A DNA stretch of 64,000 nucleotides from Oopsacas minuta (lineage: Eukaryota > Porifera > Hexactinellida > Lyssacinosida > Leucopsacidae): positions 124,001 to 188,000 of the forward strand of contig JAKMXF010000295.1 in NCBI GenBank assembly GCA_024704765.1, in the 5' to 3' direction. A program made the translations under genes and the position numbers. Numbering within the stretch: the stretch's first letter is position 1; each line of letters opens with the position of its first letter. The notes beneath the pieces were generated by a model. The model was not told the origin of the DNA. It saw only the letters and a list, made by a program, of their open reading frames with translations, and made no database searches. Below, piece by piece: positions 1 to 11,763 of the stretch.

Positions 1-796
1 AACTTGTGTATCCGAAGGAGGGGGTTACTTGGAATAAATTATGTTGTGAATGCGTGTATTTAGTGTTTGTACTCCCTTCTATGTTACCACCCGGAAGTAT
101 TAATGAACGTTCTGGTACAAATCGAGTGATTTTACTAGCTATGTTGTATCTCTAGTAGATGAAAAGAGCGGGAGCGAACCCCAGCTCCGAGGATCACAAG
201 AGTCTACAACGTATCTGAACCTACATTTCTTATTTAGTAAAGTATGTATTACCTGTTTTGAGTTAGTCAAACTTCCACTCTCGGCCCGTACGAAAAGCTT
301 AGCTCAGGAAAAACTGTGCCTAATGTATATATCATCTGATCTAAGTCACTTTCTCAGAAATTTCAAGATTAGTATACTCTCCTACTCGGCCATTGTTTAA
401 TACAAATCTGGCCGATCGTTCTTTTACAGGTTGATATTTGTGATGATATTGTATAATTGACGAGAATTTGCAAGCTACAAGAATATAATAACCCAGCCCA
501 ACAGAAATGAAATAAATTTTGGTGCCTCAGAATCTAGGCCTATTTTAGAGTATACTTGATCTGCTGATTTCAAAACTACCATCGGCTTTGCTCCATCAGC
601 TCTAGTTTATAAGATAGACTATATTTCTTAAAATTCTGATTCGCCTTAATTGTGGTACTCCATTTGGGATTTTACACTGACTATTTTATGTTTCTTTAGT
701 AATTCATAACAATTTTGTGCCTGACTCAAGTCCTGAATTATATTATCATTTATTATTGATTCCATTTCAGATACTAAGTAGTTATTATTGTATTTC
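1..796. other. Gene-free AT-rich flank
   Basis: No reading frame, RNA gene or repeat can be supported here. It is AT-rich sequence upstream of the CACTA-like relic. I looked for that family's terminal motif (CACTGCCCTGCG or CACAGCCCTGCG) and did not find it, so the outer end of the relic cannot be placed. Confidence 0.5.
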
Positions 797-2477
797 ATGG
801 CTTCGTGGCGAAGAAGTTGTTTGAATAACCCAGATGTATTCTGTCATATTTGTGGTAGCTATACTATGTGAGACAGCGGAAACCTATTTCTGAATTTGTT
901 AAGAAGGCATATCTTGCTATTTTGGAGTCAGGCTTGGAGACCAAGATAGACTATGGGCCCCGCACATAGTATGTAAAACTTGTACATAGCATCTGCGGCA
1001 ATGGGCAGTTTGTACGAGAAGAAGTCTGAAGTTTGTTATACCTATGGTTTGGAGGGAGCCAAAACAACATTATGATGATTGTTACTTCTGTATTGTGAAC
1101 ATCAAGGGTATCAATCGAAGGAATAAGAACAATTGGACATATCCTGACCTAGAATCAGCGAAACGACCTGTTCCACACTCAGAAGAGGTGCCCATTCCGG
1201 CTTCGAACTTTCATCTAAATGATTCAGATATTCCTCATGAAGCAGAAGTAAATTCGAGTGATAGCGATTTTGAAAATACTTCATCAATGGCCCCTCCCCC
1301 CAACATTTTGATCAACTTGAACTGAATGATCTGATTCAGGATCTCGACCTCTCGAAAGAATCTTCTGAAGTGCTGGCATCCAGGTTGAATGACAAAAATT
1401 TACTTCATCCTGGAGCCAAGATTACATATTATCGTAACAGAGAAAAGTCCTTACTGCCATACATTTCCAACGACAATGGTCTAGTTTGGTGCAATAATGT
1501 TAGAGGTCTTTTAGGAGTAATGGGCGTACCAGAATACAGGCCAAATGAATGGCGTCTTTTTATTGACAGTTCTACTAGGAGTTTGAAATGTGTTTGCTCC
1601 ATAATTAGAACAAATATACTTCTATTCCAATTGGTCACTCAACCAACATGAAGGAGGAGTATGAGTCAATCAAACTGGTTCTGGAGAAACTGAAATATCA
1701 TGTCTATCAATGGGTGATTTGTGTTGACTTAAAGATGGTTAATTTCCTCCTTGGTCAGCAGAGTGGCTACACAAATACCCATGCTTCCTTAGTCTTTGGG
1801 ATAGCCGAGCAAGAAATGACCACTGGACGAGAATGAGTGGCCCTTGAGAAAGAATATGATAATGGGAGAAATAAAGATCACTAACAAACCTCTGATTAAA
1901 ACAGGGACTAGATCATTCTGCCACCACTGCATATCAAACTGTGCCTCATGAAACAATTCGTCAAGGCTTAGAATAAAGATGGTTCCTGCTTCCATTACTT
2001 ATGCAGTTCATTCCCTGAACTTAGCACCGAAAAACTCAAAGCTGGAATATTTGATGGCTCCAAGATCAGAAAGTTCATGAATGACACATGTTTTATTTAT
2101 TCCATGAATGACACTGAATCTGTTGCTTGGTCCGCATTTCTTTTAGTTACACAAAGTTTTTTGGGCAACTATAAAGCGGAAAATTACGCTGAATTAGTAG
2201 GCTATATACTATAGAAATTCAAAAATATGGGCTATAAGATGAGCATCAAGGTTCATTACCTCCATAACCATTTAGATCATTTCCCCGAAAACCTTGGTGA
2301 CGTAGGGAAGAACAAGGAGAAAGGTTCCATCAAGACATCATGGTAATGAAAGAGATGTACCAGGGAAGGTGGGATATTCACATGATGGGAGATTACTGCT
2401 GGAAGCTTCAGCGAGATTTTCCAGGCAAATCTCATTCAAGGGTGTCCCGAAAAATACGCATTTTATACGTTGATTGA
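797..2477 (+). pseudogene. Decayed CACTA-like transposase gene, family of 41.4 and 59.9 kb
   Basis: A diverged, broken relative of the gene found almost whole at 41664-43355 and 60222-61939. The ATG at 797 opens a match to the family N terminus (NNPDVFCHICGS, a CxxC finger). The frame then stops, and the match continues in other frames through MVWREPKQHYDDCYF (near 1044), the region with NEWRLFIDSS (near 1545), a GQQSGY block (near 1755) and the C-terminal block with YQGRWDIHMMGDYCW (near 2360). At least five frame changes and stops are needed to follow it, so it cannot make protein. No terminal repeats or target duplication were found, in contrast to the two young copies. Family membership is secure from the shared ordered blocks; the name of the family is inferred from the other copies. 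Confidence 0.8.
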
Positions 2478-4030
2478 TTGTGTCTATTGTTTATGGAATC
2501 TTCTGATAACAATATTGTCCTTATGACAACGTTTATCCTTATGGCAAATAATTTTTACAATCATTATTCTTATATGTATATGCACGTATATTAGAATGTT
2601 AATTAGTTGAAGTCAATCGTGGATATATTTCACTAACAAGAGGTGATAGATCAAAACTGAGGGCATTTTCGAATCTACGCACAAAATTTACCCCAAAATA
2701 GGTATAACTTCCAAGGCAACAAATATGTGATGACCAGTGTCATATGTAGTTTGAATTCATTGATGACGCTGTACAGCCGTATCATATTTACCCCTACCAT
2801 GAACCCATTTTCTGAGTGTGCAATAAGGACTATCTGAGCCTGACACTGGAGCATTTGTACCTCCTATGGTATATATCCTTAAGTCTTGGGTTCATTTTAA
2901 TGGTATCTATCCCTTGTTTCAAGTATTTCTCGTAATTTGCCTTACATACTCAGGCTGGAGTAATAAGAGTCTACGAGACGGGATGCGGATCAATATTCAG
3001 TTTGTGTCTTATATGTGGATGGCAGCGCCATGAATTATGTATCTTTGGTGGATTATTTTTCGTGTCTCCGATTTGCTATAAGAATATTGGATTCGAACTA
3101 TATAGAGTAATACTTATACTAGATTTAAATGCTTCCCTGGGGTGTTCCGATACCCTATGTGTGTCATGATCTTATTGTCTTTCATTACTCATATTATAGA
3201 GTACTTTACTGGATTTTACCATGCCCTTCACAATCTTGTTATTCTACCAATATTTTTATGATATGTTCGTTTTAGAATGTCAGGAAAGGCATTGGCGATC
3301 AATTACTTGGAATTTTGCTACTTTCAGACGTCAGCAATATATTCTTGACGATAAGAACATGCTATTCTTATGTGAGTTATACCTATATGTCATACTTTCA
3401 GGAGATTTGCAGAAATTTAGTCCAAGGTGCACTGATCCACTTCCACAAAATATTTGTCTCGCATCTATGAACAATCTGAGTGTAGTATAGAGGGTATTTC
3501 TAACAAAGTGACACGCAGGGGCGAAATTTGGTGGGAACCAACCCTGTGCACTCCAGGCCTGGGTGGATACACCTCTCTACCTGTGCCGGATTACTTCCTG
3601 ATTATTTCGTAATCTATCACGTCATTTCGAAATGGAAATGTTTTCTCACGTGGTCTTTTTCGTAGGACATCATATCAACAAAACATTGATTCGGATGACA
3701 TTGCGTTTATGATTTCTGCAGGGCTGATAGAACATCCATTATATATGTAATACTTCCTTCCGCATTCACTCGTCCCTATTTTTGATAGAGTGCCCTCATC
3801 AAGAGCGTAGATCCATAAATAAAGTAGGTGGAGGCTCAAATTTAATTGAATTTGGTGTAAAATCAGTTATAAATTACCATAAAATATCCCAAACTCTTCA
3901 AAGTGGGGATGTGACACAGCAGCCCCCCCTCCGATATTAACGCTCATGACAGTGCATTGTTGTATAGAATGCTACTTGTATATCTATTGTATTAAACCGC
4001 AATGAATCTATGTGTATGTATGTGCACATA
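2478..4030. other. Gene-free AT-rich stretch
   Basis: Nothing recognisable. The longest frame (89 codons near 3221) has low-complexity composition and no family resemblance, so it is treated as chance. Confidence 0.45.
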
Positions 4031-4032
4031 TA

Positions 4033-5373
4033 CAGTGCCGGTCAAAATGAAGTGCTCAGAATTACTTTCCCAAATTCTTATCTCTATGACTGATTTCACT
4101 ATAATGCTATATTATAATCAAGCGAATTGTCGTTAGTCTTTAGTGAAACTTTCTCTTGCTTGAAATACGGCTTTACATCTTTGCGGTATACTCTCGATTA
4201 GAGTATGGAGCCAGTTAATGTCGATGCAATCTCAAGTGCTAATTATGGTATTCCACAACTCTGAGTAGCCGGATGGGGTTTTCTCTTGAATTTTGAGGGA
4301 AATGTGATCCCAAAGATTCTCAATCGAATTTAGATCAGGTGACTGAGCAGACCAATTCATAACCTCTATTTTTTGCTCACCAAACCATTGCTTAGTACAC
4401 TTTGACCTATGGCATGGGGCGTTGTCTTGCAGAAAGGTCCAGTCAGAATGTAGAGAATGCAAATCAACGCTTGGGATTAGTGCATTTTCTAGTATATCAA
4501 TGTAGGAAGTTGTCTTAAGGTTCCCAGATACTTTCCACAAGAGTCTTGCGCCACTCCAACAAAAGCATTCCGAAACCAGTATGCCATCCCCACCATACTT
4601 GCAAGTTTTTTGATGACACCTCTCTGAGAACTCCTCCCCTTTCTTCCTCCTGACGTAGGCTCTCCTGTCATTAGTATGCAGAAGGAACCTAGATTCGTCA
4701 CTGAACATAACTCTTGTCCATTCTTCTGTATTCCAATCCTTGTGCGATCTTGCGAAGGAAAGTCGGTCTCTTTTATGCTTGGTAGTAAGGCGGGGCTTCC
4801 TTCGCGATTTTCGTCCGAACAGTCCAGCCCCTCGTAATCATCTCTGGACTGTTGAAGTGGAAAGTTTTATCGAATATTCTAATACTACTTCAGCATTGAT
4901 CAGAGTAGCAGTCTTAAATATATCCTTTTTGCACTTTCTGACTAAAAATTGTCTTGCATTTTGGTTGTGACACGAGGCCTACCCGGAATAGCAAGGTCTC
5001 TTACCGAGCCAGTCAGCCTGTGTTTCAGGATCTCGGCTACACTTTTGGGGCTATACCCAACCATTTTATCTACTTCCCTCTGAGTATGGCCACTTTCTGA
5101 AAGCAGCATTAAGTTGGGATTTTCATTGGAAATCGTGGTTTCGATGGCATTGAAAATTCGATAAAAACGGATAAATTAGAAAAATAGAATTCAAACTGAA
5201 ATCGGAAAGTTGTGCAATTATTATGAGTGGAATAGCTGTGTTGGTGTGTTACTTGTCAGAATATATATGGCTGTGTATGATTTTGGAAGAATTCAAGTAT
5301 CTGAGTCAATGAACACAATTTGATATCTACTATACTGTATACATTCATTTAAGCAATTCTTTTTGACCGGCAC
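4033..5373. mobile_element. Tc1-type DNA transposon
   Basis: The ends carry inverted repeats. The left end reads CAGTGCCGGTCAAAATGAAG and the right end, read inward, GTGCCGGTCAAAAAGAATT. A TA dinucleotide lies outside the left end (4031-4032) and another adjoins the right end (5374-5375), as expected for TA-targeted Tc1/mariner insertion. The right terminus has lost two bases of the usual CAGTG. The length of about 1.34 kb is normal for Tc1. The single gene is on the minus strand and is broken in its first half, so the copy cannot move itself. Confidence 0.9.
4232..5145 (-). pseudogene. Tc1 transposase (DD34E), frameshifted
   Basis: The C-terminal two thirds (4708 down to 4232) is open and holds the full catalytic triad: SDESRF (first Asp), LQDNAPCHRS (second Asp) and LNSIENLW (Glu). 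I count 34 residues between the second Asp and the Glu, the Tc1 signature. The N-terminal part is in another frame around 5110-4970. It still shows a helix-turn-helix pattern (SGHTQREVDKMVGYSPKSV) followed by GRPRVTTK, the paired-like DNA-binding region. At least one frameshift and stops separate the two parts. Such an enzyme cuts the TIRs and reinserts at TA. Here it survives only as a fossil inside its own element. Confidence 0.85.
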
Positions 5374-5706
5374 TATTTATATATGTTATCTTCCCAATTT
5401 AGTTTCCGCCAAACTAATTATTTGACCCGCCACACTGAGTATGTGTATTCCTATAGAAAGTTTGAGATAATATATTTTGATCTGCTAAAAAACATTAAAT
5501 ATCAAATTCTAAGATTGTTATTATATCTAGATTCATTCTACTAATAAATTGCTTCAATTGACTTGAAAAAAGTATTTGTATGGTTTAATCCAATTAATAT
5601 TTAAATATGTACACAATATACTATAAAACCATACCAAAGTATGAAATACTGTAGTAAATGTACTTCTAGAAACTCTATTAGGTTTCAGTGAATTTTTGTC
5701 CTAAAT

Positions 5707-5802
5707 AGATAACCAGTTGATCATAAGTTTAGGCGACAAGGTGATTATATGGATAGGTGACCAATTGATTTTGAAGTTAGGTAACCAGTTGATTGCGGCG
5801 GT
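5707..5802. repeat. Minisatellite, 4 x 24 bp
   Basis: Four consecutive imperfect 24-bp units start at 5707, 5731, 5755 and 5779, each with the core (A)GGTAACCAGTTGAT and variants. Because 24 is a multiple of three, one plus-strand frame reads it as an eight-residue repeat of the form G-D/N-Q/K-L/V-I-x-x-x. It lies just before the integrase-like relic. No function is implied. Confidence 0.75.
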
Positions 5803-5838
5803 TTTTAAAAATAGTTTTTACTGTTGGTGGAGAGAGAG

Positions 5839-5945
5839 AAAGGAATGGGATTATACGGGGTTACAGAGAAGACAATTGCAATCCAAACAATCGCCTTGGA
5901 GCAGGACAAGGTTCCGCTATTCGTGGTGGACTTTGAGGGCGTAAC
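5839..5945. repeat. Direct repeat copy 1
   Basis: About 105 bp beginning around GGGTTACAGAGAAGACAAT. It recurs in the same orientation about 1 kb further on (6838-6950) with many mismatches. It overlaps the 3' end of the minus-strand integrase-like frame. The two copies could be decayed terminal sequences of one element or a local duplication. Confidence 0.6.
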
Positions 5946-6789
5946 GGTCCTATATGTGAAAGAGGGTGAGTTTGCTCAGTTTCAGTGTCGTCTGGTGGCG
6001 TGTCCTCCAGCTCCTGGGAGCGAGTGAATGATGGGTAGGTATTGATAACGTGGGGAGAGCAAGGATGTGGTAGAGCAGTGTCAGTGAGTGTGGCAATCGC
6101 TGCAATATCTATTACATCAGTAGGTTCCTGTAGAGATAGAGTGCTTAATGACATAGGGCTGGGAGGTGGTGGTGTATGCATAATATGACCATATTCAGAA
6201 ACCTGTCTGGTAACTAGCGCCTGTTCCAGCTGGTCCTTATCATGAAGTATGTTAAGTGCCTCGCTTGACAGTAGCATATCCACACTGTTATTAAGTGGCG
6301 TTCTCCCAAAGGTGAATAGTTAAGTGCGTCGCCTTAATACCCGAGTGCTATGCGTTATTCTTACTATACTGAAGAAATTGTAACTCACTGCCAACTCATT
6401 GGTCTCTTTAACCGAATCCATGAATCGGGCGAATAATTGTTTCTTGAATTACCATTAGCTCGCTCCACACATCCTAGGTCTTTTGAGTCTTTTAGCCACT
6501 CATGCATAAGGTGTGTACTATCCAATGTCTCTGAACAGGAGTGAGATGTATGATTATCCACAAAGTCAACCTGCCCACGCAGCCCAACATTCCTGGGTAT
6601 GATAGGTCTGTGAATGACTTTCAGTGTATAGTTCACGCCCTTGTTAGCTTGGTATATGGGGCAGAGGCGTAGAAAGAGGACAATTACTGCGAGAAGTAGT
6701 TGATAGTCGTGGGCTATGAAATATTCGTACATCAAAACAAAATCATTATATTTCATTTTGTCTACTGGTAGGAAATATATTTTAAACAA
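5861..6789 (-). pseudogene. Integrase-like relic (KRBA2/Ginger type)
   Basis: Two open segments on the minus strand read as one decaying protein. The upstream one (6789-6385) contains LRGQVDFVDNH and then GCVERANGNSRNN. These resemble the first catalytic Asp and the catalytic Glu regions (GQ-I/V-D and VERANG) of the DDE integrases found in KRBA2-like and Ginger elements. The middle, with the second Asp, appears deleted. The downstream one (6283-5861) begins with a segment resembling the tail of such proteins (LLSSEALNILHDKDQLEQ) and ends in a Pro/Thr-rich region. GC content is higher than in the neighbourhood. The assignment rests on short remembered motifs, so an unrelated gene remains possible. 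Confidence 0.45.
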
Positions 6790-6837
6790 AATTTCAGAAG
6801 CTCATGTAGCTATTGTTGGGGAGATAGGAGAGAGATA

Positions 6838-6950
6838 GAACTATAGAGAGCGAGGGTTATAGAGAAGACAATTGTAATCCAAACGACAGCAATTGTGGCA
6901 AGATCAGGTTGCACTATTCTGTGGATACTTGAAAGGGGGTAATTTCGGGC
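6838..6950. repeat. Direct repeat copy 2
   Basis: Second copy of the 5839-5945 repeat, recognisable through GTTATAGAGAAGACAATTG and the CAATTG-rich stretch after it. Just downstream (about 6950-7065, plus strand) a frame reads KKEQWDMFVAAHHGHSHRERDR. That is weakly like the His-rich zinc-binding start of an integrase, but it is too short to call a gene. Confidence 0.55.
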
Positions 6951-7089
6951 ACTAGACGGAGCAAACTATACGTAGTGGCTAAGAAAGAGCAGTGGGACAT
7001 GTTTGTGGCCGCACATCACGGGCACAGTCATAGGGAACGAGACAGGATAATGGGCATCATGTAGAGGATATTTAGCAGTTAACCAATTG

Positions 7090-7984
7090 TTTTAATAAAG
7101 ATCAGATATCTCTCTCGTATCTGTGTCTAAATTCACAATGTCAGATTCTGGTTATGGCCCTTTTCATCCCACTAGTACAGGTCAAAATTTGCAGTTATTC
7201 CCATTAGGCAGATACACCATCTTTATCCCTCAACCACTAAAATATTACTGTAGACCCTCATAAGTGTCCCAGCGAGTTAATCGAACGCATATCACTTTGA
7301 AAACGACAAACTTTGGCTCATACCGGGATCTGAAAATTGATCTTTTGAATCACCCTTAAATACTAGTGAGAATTCGGACAGTATCCAAATGAGCATAATT
7401 CTATCATATATTTGTCACGCTTCCCACAATTAGATCTGGATTAACATTGTACAATTGGATAGAGGAGACATGGATCTCTATGTCACCGCTATTATATATG
7501 ATAATTACTACATTGTGTTTAAGTTTTTGGGTTTTAACTGAGCATGTCAAAAAATCAAATTGCACTTGCTTTTCAAAATTGAGAATTTCAGAACAACCGA
7601 AACTTTTTTAAATGTTCTGACTAAATGGCTTTTGTTGTATCTACACTTTGTTCAGAACATCTTCCTAAGAGATTTCATTGCTAAAGTTTGGCACTTATTC
7701 ACTGATTTTCAAGAGTACCCCTTTCTATTGATATTCAAATGATCACTCTTCTTTAATATTTTCACTCTTCGCCTTATTTCATCTTGAAAATAATGGTAAC
7801 ATTGTAATTAGGATGCATCGATGTTTTTGTTTTCAAGATAATATATATAGATTTTTATTTCCAACTTTTTGTGCAATATTCACTGATTATAACAGGACTC
7901 TTTTTCTAGAGGGTTCGAATTTATTCTCATTTTGTGATAATCTTGAGATTTGGTTGTCAGTCTGCCACTAACCCTGGACATACT
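7090..7984. other. Gene-free AT-rich stretch
   Basis: No supported feature. A 60-codon frame near 7560 is chance-like. Confidence 0.45.
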
Positions 7985-8298
7985 CTCTAATCCAGGGGTT
8001 CCAAACCTTTTTGTAGCCCATGCTCTACTTTGCAAAAAACTCACCATGTACACCCTATTGTAAATTCCAAAATGAACAACTTGATGTAGTTATGACAAAT
8101 CATTAGATATCTTTTAATTTGTTTTGACATTGTAGAATATATGTACATGTACTAAAGTTGAAATATAGCTAAAATTCATGATGTTTTAGTGTGAAGGTTG
8201 GTGTTGCTTATTATTCACAAGCTTTGCAAATCTCGGTCCCATTGTGGAGATAGCCCTCTTAGGTCATCTTCAACATTTAGACGAGACCTATATTAGTT

Positions 8299-8890
8299 TT
8301 AATATTCAACATCAAGAAATCCCGATTCAGGTAAATATATTGAGCAAAGAGTAAAAGAAATTTTCACAACACTTGCAGCAATTCTTTTGTAAAAGTCAGC
8401 AATTTTGAACCAGAAGGATATCAGTGAATTTGAATCAAATGTTTCACGAACAGCGGAGCCATTCACGAAATCTAGAAATTCTTCTTGCAAAGAATCTGGA
8501 AGAAATGACAAATGAGTATTCAATGGATTTCTGATCAACTTCGTATCCAAGTCATTAAAGTCTGAAAAATCTACCTTAATTTCATCTCGTAAAGAACTCT
8601 GATGCAATTCCACCAAATTTTGGATATTTTCTTTCATTTCCGTATCAACAGCAGTATTAATGAAAACCTCACTCAGGGTTTCAAACACATATCTATATTC
8701 CATCTTTAACCTTGGTTTCCCATAATTTAAGTTTCATAAGAAAAGCTCTAACTTTGTCAACAAAGTCAATTATAGTAGCGTCACGACCTTGAAGAGATTT
8801 ATTTTGTATGTCTATTCGAGTGAAAATATCGTCCAAGTAGGCTAGTTTAAGCTATCATCCCTCATTTGACAGTATTCTAAGAAAATCTTT
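8299..8890 (-). pseudogene. hAT-A transposase, C-terminal part (ZBED5/SCAND3-like)
   Basis: The minus-strand frame 8703-8299 contains LQEEFLDFVNGSAVRETFD followed by LISFWFKIADFYKRIAASV, the arrangement seen near the hAT dimerisation domain of ZBED5-like proteins. A further conserved stretch (KSLQGRDATIIDF) is readable in another frame around 8810-8770. The usual final LCExGFS block is changed to LPESGFL (about 8330-8310). The gene continues on the far side of the pogo insertion (10976-11763), which cuts the reading frame, and stops in the flanks show it was also damaged by point mutation. Confidence 0.8.
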
Positions 8891-8897
8891 TGAAATA

Positions 8898-10973
8898 CAG
8901 TCAAACCTCCAATAGTGAACACCTCTCATTAGTGAACACCTCCAAATAGTGAACACTATATTCTGGTCCCAAATATTTCCCTATCAAATAATATTTATAA
9001 GAACCTCTCTTTAATGAACACCTCTATACTGTGAATAGTGAAGACCTTATTTGAACATTTCATAAGTATCTCAATTAGAATGAACCTCCAATTAGTGAAC
9101 ATGGGTCAGGTTTCTGAATACAAAATAAACAGTGTTATATGAAAAGCGTGAAAAGATAATGTCACATATGCATATACTACTAATAAGTTATCAATTGCCA
9201 ACGTATAACGTACTAATACGTAGTTTAGAATTACTCTACCAACTCAGGTTATTTTAGCCATCTATCCGTGATGTCACTAAAAAGGAAAAATCTTACAATA
9301 TCCGAAAAGCTCAATGTAATAGAATTTGCCTCAACGCACAGCCAGCGTGATGTAGCTGATCGATTTGGTATATCTGTGGGAGCCGTAAATAACATTCTTA
9401 AGAAGAAACAGGAAATCCAAATGGCTTGCGAAGAAAACTGTAACCCACAAATGAAGCGAGTTAGATTGTCTAGTCATTGTGAAGTTAATGATCTTATTTG
9501 GCAGTGGTTTGTAACAGCTAGATCAAAGAATATACCAATTTCAGGACCTATCTTACAAGCAAAGGGCATAGATTTTGCCGAACAACTAGGTATACCATTC
9601 AAAGCCTCTAATGGCTGGTTGGAAAAGTTCAGGTCAAGGTACAATATAGCATTCAAGACACTATGCGGTGAAAGTGCCAGTGTTGATCCGGGGACTGTTG
9701 ATACATGGAAGCAACAATTACATACGATAATAGGTGGTTACAGCCCTGAAGATATTTCAATTGTGATGAAACAGGTCTCTACTATAAGGTTTTGCCAACT
9801 AAGTCTCTTGTAGAGAAAAACAAAATTTGCAACGGAACAAAGACGTCAAAGGATAGGTTGACAATTCTTTTGTGTGCGAATATGTCGGGTACGGAAAAAT
9901 TGAAACTATTGATGATAGGGAAAAGTCAGAATCCTAGGTGCTTCAAACACATGGACTTTAGTCAAATGCCGGTGCAATGGAAAGCAAACAAAAAGGCTTG
10001 GATGGATAGTAGTATATTTGGAGAATGGTTGAAGGATATCAACAATAAAATGAAGCGACAAAAGAGAAAGATTCTTGTATTCATTGATAATGCTACAAGT
10101 CATCCTCATTCAGTATTTAGTAATATTGAGTTAAAGTTTTTTCCTGCAAATTGTACATCCCAATTACAGCCAATGGATCAAGGAATTATACAGTCTATGA
10201 AACTTTCTTATAGGAAGATCCTCTTAATGGATGTACTAAGCAGAGTTGAATCTTGTGATTCTGGGCAAGGACTAATTAAATCGATCACAGTTAAGCATGC
10301 GTTGTATTGGGCAGCTCAAGCTTGGGAAAATGTCAAATCTGAAACTATTCAGAAATGTTTCGCAAATGCTGGATTTGGTTTCTATGAACACGCAAATCTT
10401 GACCATGAAGAAAATATCCAAAATATGATTGATGATTTGTCTTCCAGTCTTGGAATCGAATGTTGTTCAGGAATTAACTTCATGAATATCGATGAAGAGG
10501 AACAATTACTGCATGCATATACTGATGATGATTGGGAAACACAGCTAATAGAAAATTATTTATCACCAGCAGACAATGAAACATTAGAATTGGATGAAGA
10601 AAGCGACTCAGATATTCCAATCTCAAAAGCTCCAACAGTAAAAGAAGTACTGTATTCATTGGATGTAATAAAGACATTCAGCAATAACGACAGTAAGGTG
10701 TTTGGAGCTGTAATGAAAGCTGAATCAGCAATCAAAGAGCTAATATCAGAAGGAACATGTCAAAGGCAGTCAAAACTTACTGATTATTTGGAGAAAATTA
10801 ATTAATAGCTAAAAACACATTAACATTGCATACTTAAATCATAATACATTTCATATAACTTATTGAAATTTCATTGTTATACTATTTCAATGTAACCTCT
10901 CATTAATGAACACCTCGCTATAATGAACAAAAAAATCGGTCCCGAGGGTGTTCACTATGGAGAGGTTTGACTG
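8898..10973. mobile_element. pogo/Tigger-type transposon, young, inside hAT-A
   Basis: Precise ends: the left reads CAGTCAAACCTCCAATAGTG and the right, inward, CAGTCAAACCTCTCCATAGT. TA lies on each side (8896-8897 and 10974-10975). Subterminal copies of the motif AGTGAACACCTC recur several times in the first 150 bp and again near the right end (CATTAATGAACACCTCG). The total is 2076 bp. It holds one plus-strand transposase gene with a single frameshift, so it is probably the youngest insertion in this part of the window. Confidence 0.95.
9271..10805 (+). pseudogene. pogo/Tigger transposase (DD29D) with one frameshift
   Basis: The ATG at 9271 starts a CENP-B type protein. A psq-like helix-turn-helix (LTISEKLNVIEFASTHSQRD, then DRFGISVGAV) is followed by a second CENP-B DNA-binding domain (IWQWFVTARSK, then WLEKFRSRYNI). 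A one-base loss just before 9759 shifts the frame at the first catalytic motif (CDETGLYYK). The rest is open to 10805 with FIDNATSH (second Asp near 10086) and QPMDQGII (third Asp). I count 29 residues between the second and third Asp. The C terminus is acidic (WETQLIENYLSP onward). One indel is the only visible lesion, so the element may have jumped recently or been mobilised by another copy. Confidence 0.92.
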
Positions 10974-10975
10974 TA

Positions 10976-11763
10976 GCTCTATTATCTCGATTATGAAATT
11001 CCTTAAGCTCTATTTGTAAATTACAATGTCTGGATATGATATTTATTTTGATAACCACCATACTTCAGTGTCGAATAAGACTTTTTCATATCCAGAATTA
11101 AATTCTTGATATAATAACTTAAATACTTGTGTACTCTTTATGAAGTTCGCCATTTTCACAACATCTCAGATTATATGCATAAGTTCCTGAGGCATTGTCT
11201 TTGAAGCAAGGGCATGTCGATGTATCATACATTGTAAAATCTTAATATCGGGGTTTAGTTGTCTTACTTTAGTTTGGGACACCAATCGACAACCTAACAT
11301 AGCAGGAGCACCATCACCTGTACTTCTACGAACATTATTCCATAGGATGCCTTCAGTTGGGAAAAGTTTGAAGCTTTCTCAAATATATATCTTTTTTCAG
11401 ACTCTTCTCCAAGCATTGTGCGGACAATTTCTTTGCAGGATGGGAGAATCAAGTCTTCAGCAATAGTATGTAGCTCCTTTGCTTTAGCAACTTTATAGGA
11501 GACGAAGTATGAGGCATGAACAGCAGATTTATTTTGTCTGTACAAATAACCTTCATTATCTAGGCGTATGCGTTTCAGACTTTCATCTTTCCTTTTGAAA
11601 ACGTTATATCGTTATCTTTCAAATCGGGATGATTACTAAAGAAATGGCTCTTCAATAGGCTTGGTTTCAAGCTACTGTCATTCAAAACCTTCAAACAAAT
11701 GACGCATGGAGGATATTCTAGGCCACCTTTCACTATTGATGTGGGGCCATAAGCCTTGTACAT
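10976..11763 (-). pseudogene. hAT-A transposase, N-terminal part with BED-type finger
   Basis: The minus-strand frame 11763-11575 reads PPCVICLKVLNDSSLKPSLL followed by KSHFFSNHPDL, a C2H2 BED finger (C-x2-C, H, H). After a frame change the next segment (11545-11294) has KSAVHASYFVSYKVAKAKEL then HTIAEDLILPSCKEIV, the conserved block after the BED finger in ZBED5-like hAT proteins. Several stops follow, down to the pogo insertion. It joins in order with the C-terminal part at 8299-8890. Confidence 0.82.

Noticed and set aside
3221-3490. 89-codon plus-strand frame
   Set aside because: Aromatic-rich chance translation of AT-rich DNA with no family resemblance.
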